Shown here: positions 9,949 to 20,793 of the stretch, one piece after another
Layout of the letters: each line of letters begins with the position of its first letter
How positions within the stretch are numbered: the first letter of the stretch is position 1
Origin: Clitopilus passeckerianus
Taxonomy: Eukaryota > Basidiomycota > Agaricomycetes > Agaricales > Entolomataceae
Assembly (NCBI GenBank): GCA_944990035.1
Contig: CALYLX010000080.1
Location: forward strand, 310,001 to 374,000
Direction of reading: 5' to 3'
DNA length: 64,000 nt
Made by a program: the position numbers and the translations under genes
Notes under the pieces: generated by a model
What the model saw: the letters and a program-made list of their open reading frames with translations, nothing else
Told to the model about the DNA's origin: nothing
Databases searched by the model: none

Positions 9949-11005
9949 TTACTTCCACTTGGCGAAGGTGCTTCGCACCTTGTCAAAGAAGGCCTCACGA
10001 CGGCCGACAGGCTTGGGCTTCTCGTCGGCCTTGACATCGACCGCGACAGGCTCGGAAAGGTCGGGCGTGTTTGTTGCAGTTGCAGCACGCTTGGGAAGTG
10101 CGAACTTGGATTTTAAAGACGCCTATACAAAAAAGTCCATTAGAAAACCGAAAGGATAGAACGATGTATAATTAACATACAAAATTATAAGATCTGATAC
10201 GACGCTTGTTCCGGGGCACCACTGTGACGGCCTTGGGTACCTCAGGTGACCGTTGCACGATAGGAGGTTGGAAGTGAACGTAGTCGACTTGCTTCTTCCC
10301 CGCAGCCTCCATCTTCACGATCTTTGCTTTCAATCCCTTCACTTCCGTCCGAAGCTCGCGGATGGAATGCGCCGTTGCCCGATTGTCAAAGATGTTGATT
10401 ATGGCCATGAGGTCCTTGTCCTGAGCTTTTTTGAGCTTGACGAGTCTGGCTTCGAGGAGCGTGATGCCCAGTATCGACCTCGCAGCGTTTACGCCTTTGA
10501 CGTGGTACTCCTGGAGAATAGTTTCGAGTCGAAGGCATCGAGCGGCGAAATAGGAGTGGAAGCATTGCAGAAGGAAGTGGGTTTGGGTACGGATGTATTG
10601 ACGTGCTCGATTGACGCAGTCAAGAGCGAGTGTATAACCCTGGTTGATGAACGAACGATATCAATGCCGAATACCATTCGTGGTGGCCAGAATAGGGGTG
10701 AATATGGCTAAAGTTGATTTCTTGAACCATTGGAAAAGGTACGCTATTTGTCCAGTTAAACTGGTTTTTGCGTCCTTTCTGGGCCGTTTGTGGGTGTTGT
10801 CCGTCAGGACCATCGAGTAGAGTGGATATTCAATCCATAAAGTAGGATATTCGATGAGAGATGAGAGGAGAAAAGCAACATGGGTAGATATTCCTGCAAG
10901 GACGGCTCCCAAGGAAGCCCAGAGCACCTGGATGGCCGCGAGAAGGCTAAAGAAGGCAAGATAGAAGGCGGAAAGGAGTTGGAAGGTGACGTAAATAGGA
11001 GACAT
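9949..11005 (-). pseudogene. Family-B membrane/coiled-coil protein, copy 2 (one in-frame TGA)
   Basis: Exons 11005-10181 (825 nt, exactly the length of exon 1 in copy 1) and 10122-9949 join in phase over an intron with GTATGT and TGTATAG ends. The N-terminus MSPIYVTFQLL... is hydrophobic. The helical region (EARLVKLKKAQDKDLMAIIN, IRELRTEVKGLKAKIVKMEA) and the C-terminal LPKRAATATNTPD motif match copy 1. An in-frame TGA at codon 115 (10663-10661) stands where copy 1 has tryptophan, a single G-to-A change. The frame after it is completely preserved through both exons. It lies head-to-tail with the family-A gene and copy 1. Confidence 0.7.
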
Positions 11006-11090
11006 TGCAGCGAAGATGGTCGTGCAGAAGGATGAGGAGTCATCCGCCAGAGCGAGGCTTTTAACATCTCCTGGATTCTAACTTCGACCG

Positions 11091-11105
11091 ATTACACTTG
11101 TTTGA
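11091..11105 (-). promoter_or_regulatory. Family promoter box, variant TCAAACAAGTGTAAT
   Basis: 85 bp upstream of the MSPI start at 11005. Downstream of the box, TTAAAAGCCTCGCTC and ACGACCATCTTC are shared with the 38491 promoter. Confidence 0.72.
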
Positions 11106-12000
11106 GCCAGGGCGGATCCCCATAACATCCGCGTCGTATACGTCTGCAAGAACCCGTTCATTCCAATGTTTGTCCAGCCTTTTGTTCGGTAGATTGGTGA
11201 CCCACAATCGAAAGGCTAACAAAAAAAAGAGCAGGAATGAACACGAATTTTGTTCGAGATGCATTCTGAGACGTACCAGCATTGCCTCTCTCATTGAACT
11301 ACAGATCAGTGCCTTCAAAGCCTTTAAGCTTCTTCTAGGTGAAATGGCGGGAATCTAAAGCTCATTCGCCCCACGACTGTACACGATAGGGTCATTGAGG
11401 CGGCTTCGGCGGTGAATTGGCAATAAACAGACGAAATGCGACATTCTGTTAGCCCTGGTACTGCTCGTCTAGTTTGACGAAATTTTCTCTATAGGTAGGG
11501 CAATGATGGTGTCAAGGTGCAGGCTCAAGAGACTTGACTCGGACGCCGTCAAGTTGATGGGGGAAAGCAAAGTTGTGATCACGGGACTGCAAAGCCTACG
11601 CGTCACGTCGCGTTGCGTTCATTTTTGCATTCATTATTTTTTGATCAGCCAGGTATAGGGGTCTCCCTGATGTGGCAGGGGATCCTGAGAGGCATGTGAG
11701 AGGCCAACAGACTTCTTGAAACGGGTACGCCTCGGTCGACCTCCGCATTAATCGAGCAATAGTCAGTGGCGTACAACACACTTTCTTCCACTAAAGCGGG
11801 AGGATGAGATACTGTATAGTTATGAACAAAGGAGTGTGTACAATTTCTAGTACTTTCGAATCAAGCTAGGGAATAAGTATGTTACTCTATTCTTACCCTT
11901 GAAAGGTATTGTACTGAAACCGAAGAAGGAATTGAGAAGGAAATGGTACAGAGCGTGGTCAACTCGTCCAGCAGGAGACGAGGAAACGAAAGGCAGGGGA
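11106..12000. other. No gene recognised
   Basis: Short unsupported frames only. A GC-rich motif related to the GACGCG repeats is at 11598-11617. Confidence 0.4.
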
Positions 12001-12521
12001 TTAGTACAGGCCCCAGTGGTAAGAGCCATTGTCATGGTATACACCAGTAAAGCATTGATTGGCACCAAAATAAAATTTACCATTGCCCTTTCTTTCCTTG
12101 TAGAATGGTTTGCCGGATTTCGGTGCACCAGCATAGGCGCTGATGGCGGTGACTGCCCCAGCACGCACATCGGTGGTGTATTGATAGCAGAGAGTGCCTT
12201 CAGGAGGCGTGAACGAGTACTTGATGGTGCCATCCGGTCCACCAATGCATTCGAATATCATGCGCCTGTAATCGCCGATGATGTTATAACCAAAGCCGAG
12301 GGTGTTGAGGTCGTAGAGATGCTGGGCGATTTGATCTCCGTAATCGTTGTCTAGAACAAGCGATAAGAAAGAGAACGCAAAGAGACAATGAGATAAAAAA
12401 AAGACTTACTGAGCTCCATCAATCCACCTCCACAGTACCTGCTACCCTACTTGCAAACGGCAGCAGATGTCGAAGCTGCAAGCATGGAGACGACGGTAAG
12501 GACGGTTAAGCTGAATTGCAT
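12001..12521 (-). pseudogene. Small secreted cysteine protein, copy 1 (in-frame TAG)
   Basis: Exon 1 (12521-12410) encodes a signal peptide (MQFSLTVLTVVSMLAASTSA), then CK, an in-frame TAG and RYCGGG. Exon 2 (12350-12001) follows a 59-nt intron with GTAAGT and TTCTAG ends. The mature part resembles the gene at 13781: YCG, YG.Q..QHL.D and (E/D)C(I/V)GG..G.IK are shared, and the intron sits at the same place in the same phase. The TAG replaces the residue after CE/CK in the other copy, so full secretion of the mature domain is not expected from this allele. The protein class is small secreted, effector-like, function unknown. Confidence 0.65.
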
Positions 12522-13780
12522 GATATGGAAGATGCTTTGCGGTAGAGTTGTGAACGGTTGAATTCTGGAGAGGATGGGCAATTTTCCTAGACCATTAAAT
12601 ATATTTTCTTCTTGGGGAAGTTCGATGGCGTATTCTCCGATTTTGGTAGAGTTGGTTTGTTGCCAGAGTTACTTTCCAGCCGTTCGGTTTGGTACTGTCA
12701 GACCACGCGCTAAGATGATAGATTCATGAGGATTCGTCGAACGCTCCTATCTTGGTTTACGAGATTGGCCAACACAAATGTTGAATCGGTCTTTGTTTCG
12801 GATCTTCAATTCGCTACTGGTCGTATATCAGGCCTAAAGAAGCTTGAACAAAGTTACTTTGACATTACAGGAATCAAGCATGATATCACGGTCAATTAAG
12901 GCTTGATACAAACAGCCTGAAACTGAGTTTTTTCGCTTCAAAATCCATACATCGAAGCGAAGATCATAGTTCTGTGCCCCGATGCTCTTTCAGAGGGCCG
13001 AAATTCCAAGCGGGGTCCTCCAATAGACGGGGATTCAATACCTCCGTGGCAAACCTTCTGTCTTTATCTGACTTCTTTGAGGCAAGCTGGGAAACCCTCG
13101 CTTTGCTTCCCCTAAGGGCGTTAGGCTTACTAGAGGCCTTGCTTCGAAGCCCTCCAGACTCGTCACGTACAATACCCAAAAATTAGAGTGCCATTCTTCT
13201 TCTACATCTTATACGACCATGGAACCACCCACAGCCTTGATAATTCCATGTAGGGGCTGAAGTGACAATATTATGCGCCACAGTAACCGGTAAACTTTGG
13301 AATCACGAACGAGTCAAACGGTCGCAATTGCGAAGGTGACCGTTGGGCTACTTTACCCAGGACGGTAGTGTCCAATGGCCGTAATTCCATCAGATAAATG
13401 TCATGATACCTCAGCAAGCGGCAAGTTTAGTGTCGATATCATGCTCACAATTTAGAGTTTCAGAACGAGCTAGAAGGCCCACCCCTCCGGAAACAGAAAA
13501 TTCCGGGTTCATCTTGGCAAAGAGGCTCATGAAAGAGTGGACCCGACCCCGAACATTCGGCTGCAGTGACTCTGGTGACACAAATTAAAGTTTGTGTGAA
13601 CTGACTGAGAATGGATTGATGAAGGATAGGAGTTCACCTCTCATCCCAAAGCGAACAACCTGGTACATGGTGCGAAATTCGACTATAACTACTACACCAC
13701 CAAACGGTATTTATTTTACAACCGACAGAGTTATCAACAAAGCCCAAAGCAACCTCCCAACTCAACCAAATCGTTTCACA
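12522..13780. other. Intergenic between the two secreted-protein genes
   Basis: Two overlapping shadow frames at 12964-13186 and short plus frames have no recognisable domains. The two secreted-protein genes are divergently arranged around this stretch, so it should contain both promoters. Confidence 0.45.
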
Positions 13781-14143
13781 ATGCGTGTTTCTATTTCTCT
13801 CATCGCAATATCTACCGCACTCGCTGCGTCCACTTATGCCAGATCCTGTGAACGGGGCATGATATACTGCGGATACTCTCTTGAAAAAATAGGCGAATTG
13901 ATTCTTCTCACTCTCAATGGTAACCTGAGGTGCTAACACAAAGCAACCTTGATTAAAGGGAGTTATGGAGCCCAGATGAGGCAGCACCTGAACGACAGCA
14001 TCTTATATGCTGACTACAAGCAGACGCTGTTCGACTGCGTCGGTGGGGTCAGTGGAATCATCAAGGTCAAAGAGGAATGCGCCAAGGATGGTGGGAAATG
14101 CATTGCTGGTTCTACTGAGGGATACGATAGCTGTGGAAAGTAG
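13781..14143 (+). CDS. Small secreted cysteine protein, copy 2
   Basis: Exon 1 (13781-13919) begins with a signal peptide (MRVSISLIAISTALAASTYA) and SCERGMIYCG. Exon 2 (13959-14143) carries YGAQMRQHLND, FDCVGGVSGIIK, ECAKDGGKC and a C-terminal SCGK. The mature protein has six or more cysteines, probably disulfide-paired outside the cell. The intron would be only 39 nt (GTAACC to TTAAAG, with GCTAAC inside), short for a fungus, but its phase and position match the paralog at 12001-12521. About 107 residues in total. A role in surface interaction or as an effector is possible but not shown. Confidence 0.65.
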
Positions 14144-14607
14144 AGTTGTGCTGAGGCATATTGTGTTCGTTAACTACTACGTTCGCTAGTCTCCGACAGT
14201 GGGGAATCCTGTTCATGTTCTACCCTACTTGTAAATTCGGAATCACGAAATTTAAATGCATAGCGTTGTTTGCCGAACTTTGACGGTAGACTGAAGTCGT
14301 CAAAATAGCCTATATGAGGCGGCGGATTGGAAAAAAATTACGATTCTCGTTCTGACATAATTGACCATAATGCAACTCATAAAAGGAACCAGAAAAAGGG
14401 AGAGAATATAAAGTAAATGGAAGAGATATTGTAATAAATAAATGGAGTCCGCGTCTTTATCAGGGATCAGATGAAGAAAAGAACTTAACGGCAAAGAACA
14501 TAGTAAAGTAACCAGTAAAGAATGTGGATCCAAGAAAAGGATGTATGTAAATGAACGACGAATATTGAAGAGTATAGAACGAAATCTAAACCAGATCCGT
14601 AAAAAGA
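14144..14607. other. Intergenic, no gene seen
   Basis: Convergent 3' region between the secreted-protein gene and the long minus-strand coiled-coil gene; AT-rich, no supported frame. Confidence 0.5.
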
Positions 14608-16667
14608 CTAACCCTTTGGCTTAAAGAACCAAGGGCGATGAGAACGACGAGAACGATTTGATGATGGGGCAGGGGCAGTGGCAGCAGCGGCAGTTCCGTT
14701 TCCTCCGTCCTCTTTTGACCCATGCCTACGCCGATGCCTAGGCCTTGATTTCTTCTGCGGCAGGAGAGAGGCAGTATCGATATCACGGGCAGTAACGTCA
14801 ACGGCATCCAGCGTGAGCGACGAGGGTAATTCAAGAGGGACAGGTACCAGATGAGGCGACGACGAGGGCGGACATACAATGGGAAACACGTGTGGTTGGA
14901 CGACGGGCCTGGGCGTCTTGTAGATGGGGACAGACTTGACCTCGGGAGGGGATGGTTGGGGTAGAGGGAGGACGAGAGCGCAACGACTGGTGCACACATG
15001 GCGGTCATGTACAGACGATTCTTCCTTAACCGTCGTCGGAACCACAAGCGGGGTATTGTGGCCCTTAACGGTAGAAGAGCCGCCCTCAGTCGCGGTCTTC
15101 GAGTCCACCTTATCTCCCTAGTATCCTCCAATGGCCTAGCTTCGACGATGAGGGATCCATCGCTAGTGTTGTTTAGGAGGGTGTTCTCCGCTTCGTCCGA
15201 ACTTCCCGTCTCTTCTTCATCAACATTTCCTGTAGTGACTCCTGCGCCTCCCGTCTTAACATCTTTGCGATGACCATCCCGGGCGGCGAAATAGCTCTTG
15301 AGCTTGTCCAAAGACTCTAGGCGGTCGTCATCCGCGGCCCCATCAGCGTCGTTCGCCTCTCCTTCAAGCGCAATATCTTCATCAACTCTGCTAGTACCTG
15401 AGGCATTGGAGCGAAGCCCGTAGATTTCCTGGCGGAGCTTCTTGTTCTCGTTGTCTAGAGCGACGTTTTGTTCAGAGGCGACGATCAGTTGGCCCTGGGC
15501 GTGGTGAAGATCCTCTTGAACAGCTGCCTTATCCTGCTTGGCGACTTCGAGCTCCAAAGCGCCGTTGTTCGCCGATGACTTTGCTTCCTCAAGCTTGAGA
15601 TGAAGATACTCCTTCTCGTGCGCATGTTTCTCCTTGACCTTCTCCAGAGCAGCTCTCTCGGTAACCCGACCGTCCCTCTCCTTCTTCAAAACTATCAAAT
15701 CAACCACTCTAGCCACCTTCTCTTCCTTCAATTCCACGCCCAACGAGCTAACCTGAGCGCGGATAGTAGTAACCTCGGACTCGGCCGCAAGTCTCTTCGT
15801 ATGCTGATATTCCTTCGAAGCCTCCGTCTCGATGACTTGGGCGGTAAGGTTCTCGATAGTCTTCTTGGCCGACTGCAGGTCCTCGCCTAGCTGCTGATTC
15901 TCAGCCTTGGTCACCTCAACCTTCTCCTTCGATCGCCCCAGCTCCTCCTGCACCAATGCCTTTTCCTCCTTCAGGTTCCTGTTCTCGTCCCGCAATCTTA
16001 TCATCTTTCCTTTAACCATCTCTAGCTCACGACCCTTGGCCGCTTGCCCACGCAGTATGTTCTTCAGAGCAGCGATCCTCGCCTTCTGCATCTTCACCAC
16101 ACGCCTAACGCCAGCCACCTTTATGCAACTCCTCGCCCTTTCCATCTTTAGCCCCTTGTTTTCCTCCTTGGTGACATCCAGCACCTCGCGTAGGTGTCGA
16201 ATTACGGCTTCTGATTCACCACACGCAGAACAAGGACGGATTCTTGTTTTATCCTTCACGGTGAAATGAGAAGCGAGTATCGAGTCGGCGGCTAGCCACA
16301 TTGAGAAATAGATCCGGACGATGAAGATAATGACGGCGAGCATCGGGTTGAGGACCCTTGAACATCGCTGGGGTGTTCTACGAATGTTCTTGTAGAGGTG
16401 GCCGACGATGAGGGCGCGATGCTTTGGACTTCTGAGACTGGAGTAGGTGAAATAGGCGGCGTGTAAGCTTGATTTGACGATCGTGATGATGACGATGAAA
16501 ACCGGCCATAATGAACAAAGTGAGAGGCCATTGATGAGGGGATGGCGCAAAGCGCGTTCGGTGAAGACTAGATGATCGTCTATGATATGGCTGGCCGATG
16601 CCAGAGGCCCGAGGATGAGGAAAAGAAGAATCATGGTTACTTGGAAGACGGGATGGTGGCTGAACAT
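14608..16667 (-). pseudogene. Family-C long membrane/coiled-coil protein, copy 1 (frameshifted)
   Basis: Single exon from ATG 16667. The N-terminal 165 residues hold several hydrophobic segments (signal-like start; ...LSLCSLWPVFIVIITIV...; ...MLAVIIFIVRIYFSMWLA). Then comes a long coiled coil (about residues 180-435, many heptads such as ENQQLGEDLQSAKKTIENL). An acidic middle (LESLDKLKSYFAARD) is followed by a basic tail ending HRPWFFKPKG. It is closely similar along its length to the gene at 34456. Near 15116-15118 the frame shifts by one base in a GGG run on the coding strand. The correct tail continues in the other frame to a stop at 14608, whereas the unshifted frame reads into unrelated sequence to 14586. 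This is a recent lesion or a sequencing error. Confidence 0.75.
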
Positions 16668-16747
16668 CTTTGGATCGTTGTGGTGGGAAGACAACGAGTG
16701 GGATACTGTATTCCCCCCAACAGGTCGGCTTTTATGGTCGTCCTCCC

Positions 16748-16762
16748 ATTGCACTTGTTTGA
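16748..16762 (-). promoter_or_regulatory. Family promoter box TCAAACAAGTGCAAT
   Basis: 80 bp upstream of ATG 16667. About 75 bp around it, from TTCAAGC.CTTTGAGGCTG through GGGAGGACGACCATAAAAGCC, is almost identical to the promoter at 34361, including a TATA-like CATAAAAG. Confidence 0.8.
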
Positions 16763-18319
16763 TGCTGATTCATGTTACAATGTCAGCCTCAAAGAGCTTG
16801 AATAGGAAGGTCCTTTTAGAGTCACGGTATCTCAACGAAAAGGGAATCATTCGAGAGGAGTAAATGGCATCCTGGCGAAGTCAATGATTTCATGCTCTAC
16901 AGACACAAAAATAGTCAGTATCTGAGTTCAGCACCGAGATTGTGTCAAAACTACCTTCAGCATCCATAGTATTCGATCGTCTTTGGAATGTTAGAAGCGG
17001 CAACTGGCAGAGTAGCTGTTCTTGCTTCTATAGGACCAGTGAGTTTCAAGATTCGGGGTCTTCAAGATGAGTCCAGACTTCGAAAGAATGGCGTAAGCGC
17101 TGCAAGTGGTCCTTGAAGCTTCAGCTACGCCAAGTTTTCGTTCAATAGTGGCTTAGGTCTACGCTTTTGGCTAGTCATTCGATAGAGGCGCACGTAGAAG
17201 GTTCTTCTAAGGTATTCCATGGTTTCCCTAGTAAAGTATGGTCCATTTCGTCGACGACACTTGAAGCTTGACATTCTGCCGGTGAGCGCATGGAAGGGAA
17301 TCACAAAGCTCTGTGCTTGCAGGTCGTCGGCTCTCGGAACAAGGACTGATGCGCGATCAAAGATATTAAAAGCCCGCAAATACTACGCTTAAAAAGACTT
17401 GCAAGATCGCCCATCGCAGTCAAGAGTGCGTATTTTGGACTCTTCAGAGAGTCACCCTTAGCCCACCAACTATGCCGATAACCTCTAGGGTCGGCAGATA
17501 AAGTATTGATCGCTCTATGCTCTATGTGTAAGCGGAAGCCGTCTTTTGCGACAATCTTGAGCTTCTGCTCACTTCTGCTTTCGGTTTCTCTTGCTCGTGG
17601 TAATGATCTGGTTGCTGTCCACAAACCCGTACTCGCTATGAAAGCCTGCAGCCCAGCACCGCAGGCTCCGAGCAAGGGAACTGACTACCTGATCTGATAT
17701 GAAACCGGCTGGGGGAGCCCAACATTACATACCTTTCTATGAGGCACCCGAGTTTCTCGAGATCCCGTCAGTAGAACCTCAATCAGAGAGGTGTAACATC
17801 TGCCGTCGGCTCTTGGCGAGCGAGGACTAGACTACGACGACATTATCGATAGAACGCGTCTATAAAACGCAGGCTGTGGCGTCGCAGTCAATTCACCGCC
17901 CCAATATTCTTGGCAATGCTCAGCGTTCGTAAAGGTTGTCAAACATCCGAAGGCCTACACCAGGTCGTTACTTGACATTGAGCACTTGGGATGGAGTGTC
18001 AAGTGACTTTATACATTGTCTTCCGACGTTTCCGTAGTTACAAAATTATTTTTTGTTCTGGCTGTCGAATTGCTGTCCAAGCGCTAGTAATAATAAAAAA
18101 CTTCCGTTTCATATACACCTTCTACTCAAGTTGCCAACCTGATAACAATGACTCGAATATGCATTTATACCGCCTCCGAATTGACCACAAGCTCGACTCA
18201 CCCCAGTCTCTCCATAAGAGTCCAAAGCAGTCATAGCTGCTGACTCAGCAGCTATCACGCCCTTGGCCTGCTTCTGCGCCATCGTTAACACCGGAACCTG
18301 TGCATTCCATCCTTCAGCC
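16763..18319. other. No gene recognised
   Basis: Minus frames at 17125-17379 and 17301-17675 and plus frames at 17506-17697 and 17991-18236 have no recognisable domain or convincing splice structure. Confidence 0.4.
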
Positions 18320-19919
18320 ATGTCCGCTGCAGAGAAGAAGGTAAATTTCATCGAGCTCATCATCAGAGATGACGCTGACAATATTCTCTGGTTAATTCAG
18401 GGTCTCGCTCCAGGTGCAATGAACCCCAACAAGCTTGCGATGTCCAAGGCGCTTGGTGCAGCTTTCTTGAACCATCAAGTCGAGCAGCTTGAAAAGTCGG
18501 TCTCTGGGACTGTTGCAACGGCAGGAAATAGTCAAATAAACTGGAGGAACAAAAGGCAGTCGCCCGCTCAGTCTCATGGTAGTGCTGCCACGGCGGGCAA
18601 GAGGCCTCCGATGGCTCCTGGAATCAAAGTAGCAAACAGGAAACCAGAGGAGTCGCAGGCGGCTCGGAAGGCTGCTCGGGCGCAGCAAACTAGGGAAGCC
18701 CATGCAGGTGTCAAATATGATGCCGGTCAAACCGCTACAAGGCGCTCTGTCGATGAAGAGAAGCAGGAGAAGAAGTCGAGGAAGGACAAGGATGCTGAGG
18801 TTGTAGTGGTTGATGCCAGCGTGTTGATTCATGCCCTGTACCAGCTCAAGAAATGGTGTAGGGATGGCAGGGAGGAGATTGTTATTGTTCCACTTGAAGG
18901 TATTTTATTTTTTCGCCCCTATCAACCTAACCGCACTTTACTGATTCTCAACCAAACCAGCTCTGAACACGCTTGATCTGCTGAAGAAGGGCTCCAATAG
19001 CTTGGCTCAACGTGCTCGTGGTGCTTCTCGCCTACTTGAAGCTCAAGTTGGCACCAACCCTCGCATCCGTGTTCAGCAGGACGACGCCTACGTCCCCTGG
19101 GACAAGATTCAATTCAACGACGACCCCATCGCAACCGGGGCCGATGTCGCCTTACTGGGCACCAGCCCTTCCAATAAACCGGCAGGTCAGATGTTGAACG
19201 CCATGTCCCCTGAATGGGTCCGCCGCACTATCTGCTGTGCCAACTGGGAAGTCCAGAACGCTGCTACGACCACCCTCGTGCAATCAACCACACTTTCCTC
19301 CTCACCTCCTCCTAAACCCTCCGCCCTTGATTCCGATTCCAAGCCTTCCGGGGCTGCATCCGCATCCGTCATCTTTGCGGTCGTTCGCCTATCTGACCCG
19401 TCCGACACTCGCCCACCAGGCCACATTTCCAAACCTTCCGATTCCTCGGCCGACAGCCCCACAGGCCACCTCGAACCTGTCGTCCCCCTCCCAGCTCCCA
19501 GCGTCCCTCCGCAAAACAAGTTCGAGCCCCGTGCTTCTGGTACCTTGGTCGCCCAGTGGGCCAAGAAGGCTGGGATCAAGGTACTCGAGTTGGATCCTAC
19601 GACTCCCGGGAAAGGCGATGCTGGCAATGAAGATGGTCCCAACAACACTGGCAACGCAAGGCAGAGGCATGTTTCTCCTCGCCCGCCTACTGGTCAAGGT
19701 CCAGGTGGGAGGGCAAGGCGGGTGTCTGGAGCCGCCGGCCCGGATGGCATGGGGCACCTGCACAATGGCCATTCGTTTGGACATAAGAAAGGCCATAGTG
19801 GAGGTGCGGAAGGCGGGTTGGTGGAACGACCTCCTGCTGTCAGGACTATGATGGAGAGGGTTGCTCAGCCTAAGACGGTGGTGAGGGTTCTTGCGCGAGG
19901 CGAGAAACTCGATCCGTAA
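18320..19919 (+). CDS. PIN-domain protein (492 aa)
   Basis: Three exons: 18320-18340, 18401-18899 and 18961-19919. The first intron (60 nt, GTAAAT to ATTCAG) keeps the frame even if retained, so its use is a judgement; the second (GTATTT to ACCAG) is required. After a basic, low-complexity N-terminal region comes a PIN-type nuclease fold start (VVVVDASVLIHALYQLKKW) continuing across the intron into PLEALNTLDLLKKGSNSLAQRARGA, as in SMG6/EST1-like and Nmd4-like proteins linked to RNA decay. The first PIN acidic residue (VVDAS) is present; later ones are not obvious. The C-terminal 250 residues are proline/serine-rich and look disordered. RNA metabolism in the cytosol or nucleus is the family-based inference. 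Confidence 0.72.
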
Positions 19920-20793
19920 ATCTGGGGTTGGCCCAAATAGCCCAAGACGATAACGATAAATGTTTGTGTGGAGGTTCGATGATGCTTCTGGGATTGATTG
20001 TGGTGGTTTATTCTAGTTCAAGGTGAGATTCTTACTTCCTCAGAATGGGCAGGGGAAGAATAAACTAATTTTTTTTGGCCATGGCAATAGAAAGAAATCC
20101 ACAATGCTACAACAACAACTACCGTCATTACATTTCTAGGAAGCTATTCCTTCGCAACACAGCAGACTATCGTCTTCTTTAGTAGTCTTTCTTCTTCGCT
20201 ACGCTAGCGCCGACAAGTCATCATGATCACGAGACGCTTCACTGTGTCCATCGCTTCCTGTCCTGGTCAGTCGGGATCACCTCGTCGACCGTTGTTTTTC
20301 CTTCAACGCGGCGCATCAATGTCAAGCTTAGGTCCTCTATAGGTTGGATATGATTTTCATCAGGCCTCGAATACTTCCATAAGCTCCGGAAACTTTAGCC
20401 ATGGCACTGTACCCTACCTGCCCATATACCTGTTTACCTTTGGATACTATTGCTTGCTTGCTTCCTCCACTATTCCACCTCCCCCCTCTATCCTTCTTAC
20501 ACTCTCTCATCTCGTACTTTGAATATGTTTCCTACTCCTTTGGTTATGAACCTTCCTCGAATATGTCAATGAAATAGCACCATGTAGTTCCCTTCTCCTT
20601 TTTGAACTTGTATAAATCTTATGTCCTGTGTTCTCTATATTGATTCGCATACTTGTTCGTTGGGATATGTTATTTCAGTATTTTACGAAAGCAACAATAC
20701 GGCTCCATGCCGGAATTTACAGCTACGATTACATAGATGAGGTGTTCAGTACAAAGAAATTAAAAGTGACACGAAAAGAAGTGGTAAAATAGG
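19920..20793. other. 3' region and intergenic
   Basis: Downstream of the PIN gene, CT-rich and AT-rich stretches without supported frames; it contains the convergent 3' ends of the PIN gene and the zinc-module gene. Confidence 0.5.

Noticed and set aside
9639..10088. A 149-codon minus frame overlapping family-B exon 2 and its 3' region
   Set aside because: It is an antisense-phase shadow of exon 2 and the conserved 3' block; the spliced family-B model explains the conservation better.
12964..13186. Overlapping frames on both strands (about 70 codons each)
   Set aside because: Mutual shadows with no domain, signal peptide or splice support.
14586..15108. C-terminal extension of the long minus-strand frame to 14586
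   Set aside because: After the GGG run near 15116 that frame is out of phase; the alternative frame matches the paralog's RPWF tail and stops at 14608.
19187..19851. Long frames in other phases over the PIN gene's last exon
   Set aside because: GC-rich, proline-rich coding sequence produces open shadow frames; the PIN frame has domain support and correct splicing.
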